64,000 bases of DNA, from positions 1 to 64,000 of the forward strand of contig JAXMBL010000008.1 in the NCBI GenBank assembly GCA_046349915.1, written 5' to 3'. Shown in pieces: positions 38,119-46,512 of this stretch (positions within the stretch are counted from its first letter, which is position 1; every line of letters begins with the position of its first letter). Below the pieces are notes generated by a model. That model was not told the origin of the DNA, made no database searches, and saw nothing but the letters and a program-made list of their open reading frames with translations. This stretch comes from CAIXSC01 sp046349915 (GTDB lineage Bacteria; Planctomycetota; Planctomycetia; Pirellulales; Pirellulaceae). The position numbers and the translations under genes were made by a program.

Positions 38119-39236
38119 GAATCCGACTCGAGGTTTGAGGAAGAGAAAGGGCGCAGCGTCAGCGGCTCCCCACGTTCGGCGTCTGACTGGTATTCATCGA
38201 TTTGTCGCCACGTAAAATCGCGCATGTCGAGCCCTGCCTGTTCGGCCCGATGCCACTCGACGGTCAGTTTGAGTGCGGCTTCGAGATTAAGTTGAGTTTG
38301 CCAGCCGAGGCGTGCCAGGGCCTGGCTGCAATCGAGTTTCAGACGACGCGCCTCGTGAAGTGCTCGGTAATCGATAGGAACGTGCCAATTTCCTTCGCCC
38401 CAGAGCGAGATGGCGAGTTCCACCAATTCCTGGACGGGGCGAGCGTCCGCTTCGGAAGGGCCGAAATTCCAAGGCTCGGACCAACTCGCTGGGTCTTCGT
38501 GAAGGCGTTGCGCCACCAGCATGTAGCCTCGCAGGGGCTCAAGCACATGTTGCCAGGGACGAATCGCCGAGGGATTGCGAACCAGAATCGACTCGCCTTT
38601 TTGCAGTGCTCGCAAAATGTCGGGGACGATGCGATCCGCGGCCCAGTCGCCGCCGCCGATCACGTTGCCTGCCCGCACGGTGGCAATGCCGACAGGTTCG
38701 GCGGGGTTGGAGAAGAAGGATCGTCGGTAGGCCGAGGTGACGATTTCCGCACAGGCCTTGCTGGAACTATAGGGGTCGTGGCCGCCCAGCAAGTCGTTCT
38801 CGCGATATCCCCATTGCCACTCGCGATTTTCATAACACTTGTCGCTGGTGACGATCACAATCGAGCGGAGCGAGCGGATGCTTCGAGCGGCCTCCAGCAT
38901 GTGGACTGTGCCGAGTACATTCGTTGCGTAGGTCGAGACGGGGTCCGAGTAGGAAAGTCGAACGAGGGGTTGAGCGGCCAGATGGAAAAGAACTTCGGGT
39001 TGATGTCTTTCGAGCGATTGCCGCACGGCGGCTTCGTCGCGCACATCGCCGCGGAGATCGACGAGTCCTTGACCGACATGCGCTCGCTCAAACATGTTGG
39101 CGCTGGTGGGCGGGGCGAGTGAGAAGCCGCAGACTTGCGCGCCCAAGCGTTGGAGCCACATCGACAACCAACTTCCCTTGAAGCCGGTATGTCCCGTGAC
39201 CAGTACTCGCTTGCCGTGCCAGAATTTGCGATCCAT
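38070..39236 (-). CDS. rfbG: CDP-glucose 4,6-dehydratase
   Basis: A 388-residue extended SDR that converts CDP-glucose to CDP-4-keto-6-deoxyglucose. GHTGFKGSW at 15-23 is the RfbG-type form of the nucleotide-binding loop. VTSDKCYEN and DPYSSSKACAE carry the catalytic residues (Tyr-x3-Lys), and VRAGNVIGGGDWAADRIVPD is diagnostic of the subfamily. The C-terminal tail of about 25 residues overlaps the start of the C-methyltransferase gene by 49 bp. The rfbF gene ends 91 bp upstream on the same strand and supplies the substrate. Confidence 0.95.
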   Translation of the reverse strand: MDRKFWHGKRVLVTGHTGFKGSWLSMWLQRLGAQVCGFSLAPPTSANMFERAHVGQGLVDLRGDVRDEAAVRQSLERHQPEVLFHLAAQPLVRLSYSDPVSTYATNVLGTVHMLEAARSIRSLRSIVIVTSDKCYENREWQWGYRENDLLGGHDPYSSSKACAEIVTSAYRRSFFSNPAEPVGIATVRAGNVIGGGDWAADRIVPDILRALQKGESILVRNPSAIRPWQHVLEPLRGYMLVAQRLHEDPASWSEPWNFGPSEADARPVQELVELAISLWGEGNWHVPIDYRALHEARRLKLDCSQALARLGWQTQLNLEAALKLTVEWHRAEQAGLDMRDFTWRQIDEYQSDAERGEPLTLRPFSSSNLESDSCLPTLRIADHVAKAG

Positions 39237-39327
39237 CGCCGTTACTTCCTTGATGATTGTCCGCGCTTCGTGTCGCCGAAGAAACGCCTTGGGTTCATCC
39301 GTCGCGCCCGTTGCCTGTCGGTTTGCG

Positions 39328-40131
39328 TCAGGCTGCTTTCCGCAAGGGGAGGAGCGTTTGAGGGCGCGGTTGCCAAGGCGCTTCTCCGCTACTCCAGAGT
39401 TTCTCCAGAAGGTGCAGATCGCGTAGTGTATCCATGCATTGCCAGAATCCTTCGTGACGATAGGCCATCAATTGGCCCTCTTCCGCCAGCCGTTCGAGAG
39501 TAATGCGTTCGAACGAAGACGAGTCATCGGGGATCATGTCGAGCACCTCAGGCTCCAAGACGAAAAAGCCGCCGTTGATCCAGCCTTCGCCGGTTTGAGG
39601 CTTTTCCACGAAACGAGCAACTTGATCGCCGTGGAAGTCGATGCTGCCGAATCGAGCTGGCGGTCGGACAGCCGTGATCGTGGCCAGACGTTTGTGTCGC
39701 CGGTGGAAAGCGAGTACGGCGCTTAGGTCGATGTCTCCGATTCCGTCGCCGTAGGTGAGCATGAAGGTGCTCTTGCCCAGCCAGGATTTCAGGCGTTTCA
39801 CTCGCCCACCGGTTTCGCTGTGAGCGCCAGTGTCGACCAAGTGCACTCGCCAGTCCTCGCACTGGCTGTCGTGAGCTTGGAAGTCCCCTCGTGCGAGATC
39901 GATCGTCAGGCTGCTACGTCGGCTGTGATAGTTCAGGAAGTAATCCTTAATCACCTCGCCCTTGTAACCCAGCGCCACGACGAACTCGTTGTGTCCATAA
40001 CTCGCATAGTGAGTCATGATGTGCCACAGCATGGGGCGTCCACCAATTTCCACCATGGGCTTAGGCTTCACGACCGTCTCTTCGCCTAGCCGAGTTCCCA
40101 GTCCGCCTGCGAGTATTGCGACCTTCACCAT
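39328..40131 (-). CDS. rfbF: Glucose-1-phosphate cytidylyltransferase
   Basis: A 267-residue nucleotidyltransferase making CDP-glucose from CTP and glucose 1-phosphate, the entry step of CDP-deoxysugar synthesis. LAGGLGTRLGEETVVKPKPM at 7-26 is the RfbF-type signature; MLTYGDGIGDID carries the metal-binding Asp, and FVEKPQTGEGWINGGFFVLEP is the sugar-binding stretch. Length equals that of the family. It is the first gene of the minus-strand operon ending at 34207; its promoter should lie in the 234 bp shared with the divergent gene at 40366. Confidence 0.95.
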   Translation of the reverse strand: MVKVAILAGGLGTRLGEETVVKPKPMVEIGGRPMLWHIMTHYASYGHNEFVVALGYKGEVIKDYFLNYHSRRSSLTIDLARGDFQAHDSQCEDWRVHLVDTGAHSETGGRVKRLKSWLGKSTFMLTYGDGIGDIDLSAVLAFHRRHKRLATITAVRPPARFGSIDFHGDQVARFVEKPQTGEGWINGGFFVLEPEVLDMIPDDSSSFERITLERLAEEGQLMAYRHEGFWQCMDTLRDLHLLEKLWSSGEAPWQPRPQTLLPLRKAA

Positions 40132-40365
40132 TTGCCTGCATCCCTTCAGGTTGGTGATGAGAAACCTAACTGATGACGGTGGTGTATCAGGCGCGACTTG
40201 GATGGGTCAATACCAATGTCCTGACAGGCGCCAGCTTTCCGTCGGATTTCGAATCGATCTTGACGAAAATCCCGTTTTTCTGGGACATTTCTCCGGTGGG
40301 TTTCACGCGAGATGGCGAAGTTGGGCTGCGATCTCCGTGGCTAGTGATGGGCGGCGAGGTGGTTC

Positions 40366-41202
40366 ATGAAACGCATTGCCGTCATTCATTTAGTGCGACA
40401 AGCGAGTGGTCTGTCCGCATTTCGTGCCTTTCTTGATTCTTATCGACGACATCCCGCCGGTGTTGCGCATCAGTTGGTGCTGCTGCGCAAAGGCTTTACG
40501 AGCGAAGAGGAGTTTGCCGAGTACTCGCGGCTGATTGAGGGTGTTCCGCACCAGCGATTGGATGTTCCCGACCAAGGCTTTGCTTTCGGTTCGTATCGAA
40601 TGGCGCTCGATCGGACGGAGTTCGACGAGTATTGCTTTCTGCACTCATATTCAGTGATTCTCGCGCCCGATTGGTTGGCGAAGTTGCATGCCTGTTTGTC
40701 GCAACCCAACGTAGGGCTGGTAGGGGCGACAGGGTCGTACGAGAGTACCTACGAGAATCTGCGAGCTGAGATACGCTCGATCCGCGGCGTTTTTCGTCGC
40801 CGTCGATTGCGCGCTCTGCTGCGACTCGGCCTCATGTGGTGGGATTATCCCGCGTTTCCCAATCCCACTTTGCGCACCAATGCATTCTTGGGGAGACGCG
40901 ATCTCCTGCGAGCTTTATTTCCGATGCGGGACGAGACGAAAGAAGTGTCGTTGCGCTTCGAGAGTGGTCGCAATGGCCTGACTCGCCAGGTCCAGCGACG
41001 AGGGCTGCGGACGCTCGTGGTCGATCATTCGGGAAGAGGGTTTGAGCCTGAAGAGTGGCCGGAAAGTCGTACGTTCCGGCTGCAAGACCAAGCCAATTTG
41101 TTGGTGGCGGACAATCAGACCGAGCGATACGCACATGCGGGCGACGACGAACGTCGTTGGTTGTCTCAGCTTGCCTGGGGCAGGGATTGCAGCCGCGTGT
41201 AG
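40366..41202 (+). CDS. Glycosyltransferase-like protein (GT-A type, uncertain)
   Basis: A 278-residue protein with no signal peptide. It opens with a strand IAVIHLVRQASGLSAFRAFL, then FGSYRMALDRTEFDEYCFLH and SVILAPDWLAKLHACLSQPN, VGLVGATGSYEST. This order (nucleotide-binding strand, a short motif at the D-x-D position, then a helix and GATGS) recalls GT2-type glycosyltransferases that lack a classical D-x-D. The last part is charged, with several Arg. GAGG lies before the ATG. It is divergent from rfbF and followed by a methyltransferase gene, so a role in building the same glycan is likely but unproven. Confidence 0.65.
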   Translation: MKRIAVIHLVRQASGLSAFRAFLDSYRRHPAGVAHQLVLLRKGFTSEEEFAEYSRLIEGVPHQRLDVPDQGFAFGSYRMALDRTEFDEYCFLHSYSVILAPDWLAKLHACLSQPNVGLVGATGSYESTYENLRAEIRSIRGVFRRRRLRALLRLGLMWWDYPAFPNPTLRTNAFLGRRDLLRALFPMRDETKEVSLRFESGRNGLTRQVQRRGLRTLVVDHSGRGFEPEEWPESRTFRLQDQANLLVADNQTERYAHAGDDERRWLSQLAWGRDCSRV

Positions 41203-41204
41203 AG

Positions 41205-41231
41205 GTTCGACGGACTAGAAGTCCGTCGTAC
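41205..41231. repeat. 27 bp palindrome (GTTCGACGGACT / AGTCCGTCGTAC)
   Basis: An almost perfect inverted repeat three bases after the stop of the glycosyltransferase-like gene; the same family as 15165-15191. It could act as a transcription stop hairpin. Confidence 0.8.
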
Positions 41232-41345
41232 TTGATCTTGACTTGCAGGCGAAAACCTGCGATTTCATCTGTCGTTTCTCATCAGCTTACTCGGTAACCG
41301 TCCGTTGGACGCCTCGTTATCCATCCGCAGCAAAGGGACCGTCAA

Positions 41346-42098
41346 ATGAGCCTCCTTTCGTACGCACATAAGTTCCTGCGTAAACGAAGAGTGCGACGCT
41401 TTCGAAAGCAGATGGAACGTTTGCGGTACGGTTACGCCCTGACCGCTGCTTCTGTCGACACGATGCGAGTCCATCCGGATTTCGCGCGAGTCATTCGCAA
41501 AATTCGCGGCGCTGGTACGGCTAGCTTGTCGCATTTCGAAAATGGGTACGATTTCGAAGGCGGGCTATACATTCAACAGCATCCTGATGAATTCGCGTCC
41601 TTGATCGTCTTTCTGCAAGATCGTGGACCGTTTCCGAATTATCTCGAAATCGGCTCCGCGAGCGGAGGCACGTGTCTATTCCTGACTCAATGCTTGGACA
41701 TCGGGCATGTCACCAGCTTGGATGATGGACAGCATCGCGACGCGTGGCTGCAAGATCAACATTTCTCACAGATCCCTCGCTGCAATCGCTTCTTGGGCGA
41801 CAGTCATGGTGAAGAGGCAAGTGAATACATGCGACGCATGGTTCGCGAACCACTCGATCTCGCCTTTATCGACGGCGACCACAGCTACGAGGGTGTGAAG
41901 CAAGACATCGAGTTGGTATTGCCGTACTGTCGTCCCGGAGCACTCCTGGTGCTCCATGATTCGGCCGCCTGCGAGGGCGTGGCGCAGGCTTGGCACAATA
42001 TCGTGACCGAGAAGAAGGTGCGACCGGTGGCCGAGTTCATTGGCGCCTATAAGCCACTCGGCTTAGCCGTCGGTGAAGTGCTGGGTTCGAAGCACTAG
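41346..42098 (+). CDS. Class I SAM-dependent methyltransferase (CmcI-like/Methyltransf_24)
   Basis: A 250-residue cytoplasmic methyltransferase. The SAM motif is YLEIGSASGGTCLFLTQ near residues 99-115, followed by VTSLDDGQHRD. Motif LDLAFIDGDHSYEGVKQDIE near 177-196, with the Asp-His pair, is typical of CmcI-like and O-methyltransferase enzymes that often act on sugars; GALLVLHDSAACEGVAQAW follows. The first 70 residues are basic and may form an extra helical cap. It lies in the glycan island, so a surface sugar is the likely acceptor. A palindrome pair follows the stop. Confidence 0.85.
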   Translation: MSLLSYAHKFLRKRRVRRFRKQMERLRYGYALTAASVDTMRVHPDFARVIRKIRGAGTASLSHFENGYDFEGGLYIQQHPDEFASLIVFLQDRGPFPNYLEIGSASGGTCLFLTQCLDIGHVTSLDDGQHRDAWLQDQHFSQIPRCNRFLGDSHGEEASEYMRRMVREPLDLAFIDGDHSYEGVKQDIELVLPYCRPGALLVLHDSAACEGVAQAWHNIVTEKKVRPVAEFIGAYKPLGLAVGEVLGSKH

Positions 42099-42107
42099 CC
42101 TTTGAAA

Positions 42108-42207
42108 GTACGACGGACTTCCAGTCCGTCGAACCGTGCCGCACCGAACGGGTTGCACGGAAGTCGGCGAGGCTGCGACAGAGCGACGGGCTAGAAGTCC
42201 GTCGTAC
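42108..42207. repeat. Two further palindromes of the GACGGACT/AGTCCGTC family
   Basis: GTACGACGGACT, three bases, AGTCCGTCGAAC at 42108-42134, and a partial one at 42183-42207 (GACGGGCT and AGTCCGTCGTAC). They fill the space between the convergent methyltransferase and the isochorismatase-like gene, where transcription from both sides should end. Confidence 0.8.
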
Positions 42208-42210
42208 ATT

Positions 42211-43299
42211 TCAACGCTTGGAGTTCTTCGGTGGATCGAGCTTGATCCATGACACTTGCGTAATCAATTGGTTCAGTGCCGCAAATGAGATCGCGGCGTT
42301 CACGGCAAACCGCGGCGTCGTGTTCGAGGGAAATGTGGCGAGCGACGCGTCGGCGACCAGAAAGACGTTGAAGTCCTTCGACAAATTCTCGTAGCCCGCC
42401 GTGGTGCGGCAGAAGCACATGTCGGTGGCGTAGCCCGTCAACAGCACGTGACGAACGCCATTCTTCTTCAAGAAGTCGCGGAGCGGTGGATAGCCTTCCG
42501 TGTCGAAAATGACGACATCGCTCGGATCGACGCTTACCGAAGTGCTGACTGGGATCGGCAAGTCCCAAAAACCAGCACCGTTATAGCGAGCGCCCGCGTC
42601 GAGCCCCGGGAATTGCCGAAAGTAGTCGATCACCGGCGTCGTTTCGCCCAACGTCAAAGTCTCGGGCAAAGGTTGGCCTCGGTAAGGGAACGCGGCAAGC
42701 TTTTCGCGCAGTGCTCGTTCGCCCGCCGCTCGTTCGGCCGCGGTGGGAGTCTTTCCGAACGAGCGATACACTTTCGTTCTCAAGTCGTCGGCCGGGCCTG
42801 GCAGGCTGTACATGACAAAGCCAACTCGATCGCGCAGACGCTTCAGCAGTGGATCGATCACTTTCTTAGTGTGGCCCGCGGCGAGCGCGTTCTTCGTGGG
42901 GGTGCAAAAATCGGCGACGCCGTTCGGCTCGGGACTAACCCAACCCCAATCGTCGTCGATGGCCCAGGGGTGGACCATGATCACCGCCGTCTCCTTCGCT
43001 CGCAGATGATTCGGCATTTCGATAATGCCTCGTGCGTTGTACGAGAATCTCCAAGCTCGCACGTGCAGGTCGGCGTTATCGTCGTTGACAATCGCTGGGG
43101 CTTCAAAATGAGCCTCCTCGATGATCGGTTCAAAGTACTCGGGATAATCGGCCAGCAAGGGTCGAGGCGACTCGATGCGTCGCAGTTGATTCGCATACGT
43201 TCGCGGCTGCGACGCGGGTTGCTCGCCGAGCACGCGGGACGCTTGGTCGACGCTTAGAAAGATAGAGCAGAAAGCGATGAGTTGGATCACGTAACGCAT
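42211..43299 (-). CDS. Secreted cysteine hydrolase, isochorismatase-like
   Basis: A 362-residue exported protein with a signal peptide from the ATG at 43299 (MRYVIQLIAFCSIFLS). The isochorismatase-like fold is shown by AVIMVHPWAIDDDWGW (the Asp region), GVRHVLLTGYATDMCFCRTT (the nucleophile Cys region, GxxTxxC) and NVFLVADASLATFPS. The strand that normally carries the catalytic Lys (K-x-x-x-S-A-F) reads VVIFDTEGYPPL and has no Lys, so the usual Asp-Lys-Cys triad appears incomplete. An insert of about 100 residues lies between the Asp and Cys regions. The start at 43299 is chosen for the signal peptide; no ribosome site is evident. Substrate unknown. Confidence 0.8.
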   Translation of the reverse strand: MRYVIQLIAFCSIFLSVDQASRVLGEQPASQPRTYANQLRRIESPRPLLADYPEYFEPIIEEAHFEAPAIVNDDNADLHVRAWRFSYNARGIIEMPNHLRAKETAVIMVHPWAIDDDWGWVSPEPNGVADFCTPTKNALAAGHTKKVIDPLLKRLRDRVGFVMYSLPGPADDLRTKVYRSFGKTPTAAERAAGERALREKLAAFPYRGQPLPETLTLGETTPVIDYFRQFPGLDAGARYNGAGFWDLPIPVSTSVSVDPSDVVIFDTEGYPPLRDFLKKNGVRHVLLTGYATDMCFCRTTAGYENLSKDFNVFLVADASLATFPSNTTPRFAVNAAISFAALNQLITQVSWIKLDPPKNSKR

Positions 43300-43399
43300 G
43301 AGGGCTACTCGCGAAGGAAAAATGCTGGGAAATGAGCTCATGGGAAATGGAGTTACGGGACTGGCGCCAAGCTGTTTGGTTGTCCCCTTGTCGAGTTAA

Positions 43400-46300
43400 T
43401 TAGCGTTTCGATTGCAGGTAGGCGAAGAGATCTCGCAGCTGTTGCGGTTTGAATTGCAGATACAGGTTGTCGGGCATGAGCGACAAAGGCGACTCGTGCA
43501 TGTCCTCGATCTCCGCCATCGGGATCACTCGCCGCTCCCCGCGGGAATCCACCAGCGTGACGGCTGCATCATCGCGAGCGATAGGAAGACCCGTCCATGT
43601 TTGGCCATTGGTCGTCTCAATGACGAGACTGACATATTCTTTGCGAATCACACTGCTAGGATCCACAAGACTCACCAGCAGGAAGTCGCGATCCTGGCGA
43701 TTGGCGGTCGTCAGGTCGGGGCCGACCTTGGCCCCCTCGCCAAACAGAGCGTGACACGTCGCGCAGTGTTTCTTGAACAGCTCCCTGCCCTGCTCGCCGT
43801 CTCCCACGCCCGCTCGCAGGTCGTTGTTAAGCCGACGAACTTCGGCCAGTTTTTCCTCGCGAGTAGCGCCATCAAGTTTGCCCCAGTGTTTGAATACCAA
43901 GGCGTCGAGTTGAGGATCGCCCAAAAGCGCCACTCGACGGATCTGCTCCAATGGCGTTTCTGACGCCGGGATCGCTTTACGATCAACGGCTTGCAGCCAA
44001 GCCAGGGCCCAGGTGGAACGCGCCAGCAACGTATCCCTCAATTGCGAACGGAAGGCGGCGGAAGTCTCTCGCTGATGCAGTGCTACCAACCGCTCGCCCA
44101 AACGCGGTTCATCCCAGCGAGCTACCGAGCGCAACGCCGCGCTCCGCACTGGTTCCGGTTGATTGGACTCCACCACTTCCAGGCAACGATCGCGAAGCGC
44201 GGGGTCGACGACGATGGCCAAGAGATCAAACAGAGCCACTCGTCGGTTCACGTTCGCTTGAGTCTGAAACGCTTGCTCGATCGCCGCTTGCTTCGGCGCT
44301 TCCAGCCCCAAGCTAATTCCCAGGGCTAAAAGTGTATCGTCGTTAGGGGCAGCTCGCCATGCTTCTAGGACGATCGTGGCGATTTCGTGACGGGAGGCGG
44401 AATTACGGAACTCAGTTGCACCCTGACCGCGAGCTTGCTCGCGCCAGCCCAGCAGCACCGCGGACCAGAGCGACGAGCGAGCCTCGACGCTAGGGGCGGC
44501 TCGCAGCAACCTGACCACGGCATCAAGACCGGCGATTGATCCTTCGGCCGTGTAGCGCCTCCCGAGTTTGGGCAGAAGCACGTCGCGACCGAGGCGCGAC
44601 TTCCACAGGGTGGGACGCACAAAACGCTGCATCACTTCCTCGCGCCCCGACACGCTATGCTTCTCCACGGCCCACCACCATAGCAATGGTAGGAAAGGAT
44701 CGCTCAAGTCGGATTCCACGTCGCGATTGATGTGCGCGTTGATCATCGGCAGTGCTTGATGCGCGGGAAAGCGAGCCGCGCTGCAAGCGATCTGTTGCCT
44801 CACCGTAACTTCCGGTTCATGCTCAGCGAATTCATCGAGTCGATGCGCCAACTCCGGCGACAGGCGGCCATTATCGCCCAGCAGGCGAATGGTCCAGGCC
44901 CTTACGGCCGCATGTCGACTCGTCAACAGTCGAGTAGCAGTCTCCTCGTCGAACCCACCCAGCACGTGCAGCGACCAGAGTGCTTCGAGGCAACGAGTTT
45001 CATCGTTGGCGTTGGCGGCAGTTTCGCGGAAGAGATTTGCAAGCCGTTTCGCCTCGGCTTGCAGCATCGGATCGTTGACAGGAGCGGCATAACGTCTTGC
45101 TAATTCCTGTCGAGCTCGTCGCACATACCACTGATTCGCGTGAGCATGCAATTCCACCAACACGCGAGGCTCGACGGTGGAGAAATCGATCGCGGCCGCT
45201 CTTGGGCGACCGTGCGGGGCGATGCGATAAATGCGACCGTTTGTCCGATCCCATTCGGCGTCGGGATCGGGGTGAGCGGTTCGAGCATCGTGCCAGTCGG
45301 TTACGTAAACTGCGCCATCGGGACCTACCGTTACATCGGTCGGGGCAAACCAAGGATCGTTCGCCAACAGCAACTCGCTGCCGTGCGCGGTCTGCACCGT
45401 CGATCCACGCGACTCGACCAAGTGCCAATACACGCCATGGCCAAGCAAATCGCCCGCAATGTACTTGCCGCGAAAGTCGCTGGGGAACGCATCGGCTTGG
45501 TAAACGACGCCGCCCACCGTGACGTGGCCGCCACGAAAGTGCCGATGAGGCGCATGTTCAAAGTAACCGTAGGCGTGAGGATTATGGAGCGCTCCGTGTT
45601 TGCCAAACGACTTGACGTAGTACCCGCCTTGCACGCCATGCAACAGCGTATGTCCGCCGAAATTCGTGCTGTATAGCAAGCGGCCGATGCGATCAAAGTC
45701 GAGTCCCCACGAGTTTCCACCGCCCTCGCAAAACAGCTCGAATACTCGTGTCGCCGGATGGTAACGCCACACCCCCTGTTGAAACTCGATCCCCCGAATG
45801 TTCGCTGTGACCGTGCTGCCTTGGCAGCCATACAGCCAACCATCGGGTCCCCACGTCAGCGAATTCGCGACGCTGTGGGCGTCTTCCATTCCAAAACCAG
45901 TCAGCAGCACTTCGGGCGCCGAGTCGGGAATGTCGTCGCGATTGCGGTCGGGATAAAACAACAGATAGGGAACATTCAACACGAATACGCCGCCGTAGCC
46001 GAAGGCGATGCCTGTCGTGAGGTTGAGTCCCTCCACGAAGTCGCGGCCACGGTCCATGCGCCCGTCGCCATCAGTGTCTTCGAGGATCGTGATTCGGTCG
46101 GCTCCTCGTGGTCCCCGCGGCGGAGGCTCGGGCACTCGATCGTACTTCGTCCGCGAATAGCGATCGACCTGCACCCGCTTCAGTCCCTCAGGGTTAGGAT
46201 ACTGCAGATACTGGATGACCCACAGTCTGCCTCGATCATCAAACTCAATCGCCACAGGCTGACGCACCAGCGGCTCGCTCGCGACCACCGACGCCTCAAA

Positions 46301-46450
46301 ACCTCCCGCCAATTTCATTCGCTGCACGGCTTGGTCGGCGGAGAGTCCTTGGGTATAGGCAGTCGATGTCGCCAGGAGTACTTCCAGCGCCAGGACACAG
46401 GCGACGACATACTGGACGAGTACTCGGTGAATCTGTTGCTGTGCGCACAT
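43400..46450 (-). CDS. PVC-type haem-binding protein with dehydrogenase-like propeller and HEAT repeats (paralogue)
   Basis: A 1016-residue secreted protein, the same length and plan as the product of 3840-6890. The signal peptide (VVACVLALEVLLATSTAY core) is followed by the dehydrogenase-like propeller (FDDRGRLWVIQYLQYPNPEG, LTWGPDGWLYGCQG, VTVGPDGAVYVTDWHD), HEAT-like helices, and a C-terminal cytochrome domain with CATCH at 896-900 and VGPDLTTANR. It is probably periplasmic, electron-transferring, acting on an unknown substrate. It is transcribed towards the isochorismatase-like gene (100 bp gap) and lies 62 bp after the propeller gene at 46513-48045, so the three may be co-transcribed. 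Confidence 0.9.
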   Translation of the reverse strand: MCAQQQIHRVLVQYVVACVLALEVLLATSTAYTQGLSADQAVQRMKLAGGFEASVVASEPLVRQPVAIEFDDRGRLWVIQYLQYPNPEGLKRVQVDRYSRTKYDRVPEPPPRGPRGADRITILEDTDGDGRMDRGRDFVEGLNLTTGIAFGYGGVFVLNVPYLLFYPDRNRDDIPDSAPEVLLTGFGMEDAHSVANSLTWGPDGWLYGCQGSTVTANIRGIEFQQGVWRYHPATRVFELFCEGGGNSWGLDFDRIGRLLYSTNFGGHTLLHGVQGGYYVKSFGKHGALHNPHAYGYFEHAPHRHFRGGHVTVGGVVYQADAFPSDFRGKYIAGDLLGHGVYWHLVESRGSTVQTAHGSELLLANDPWFAPTDVTVGPDGAVYVTDWHDARTAHPDPDAEWDRTNGRIYRIAPHGRPRAAAIDFSTVEPRVLVELHAHANQWYVRRARQELARRYAAPVNDPMLQAEAKRLANLFRETAANANDETRCLEALWSLHVLGGFDEETATRLLTSRHAAVRAWTIRLLGDNGRLSPELAHRLDEFAEHEPEVTVRQQIACSAARFPAHQALPMINAHINRDVESDLSDPFLPLLWWWAVEKHSVSGREEVMQRFVRPTLWKSRLGRDVLLPKLGRRYTAEGSIAGLDAVVRLLRAAPSVEARSSLWSAVLLGWREQARGQGATEFRNSASRHEIATIVLEAWRAAPNDDTLLALGISLGLEAPKQAAIEQAFQTQANVNRRVALFDLLAIVVDPALRDRCLEVVESNQPEPVRSAALRSVARWDEPRLGERLVALHQRETSAAFRSQLRDTLLARSTWALAWLQAVDRKAIPASETPLEQIRRVALLGDPQLDALVFKHWGKLDGATREEKLAEVRRLNNDLRAGVGDGEQGRELFKKHCATCHALFGEGAKVGPDLTTANRQDRDFLLVSLVDPSSVIRKEYVSLVIETTNGQTWTGLPIARDDAAVTLVDSRGERRVIPMAEIEDMHESPLSLMPDNLYLQFKPQQLRDLFAYLQSKR

Positions 46451-46512
46451 CGACGCTTATTCTCCGTGGGCTTCTCGTCAAACACCTCTGGGCATTTCAG
46501 TGTTTTGCTAGC

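Noticed and set aside
40173..40436. 87-residue frame between rfbF and the glycosyltransferase-like gene
   Set aside because: It overlaps the start of the next gene in another frame, has no ribosome site and no recognisable motif.
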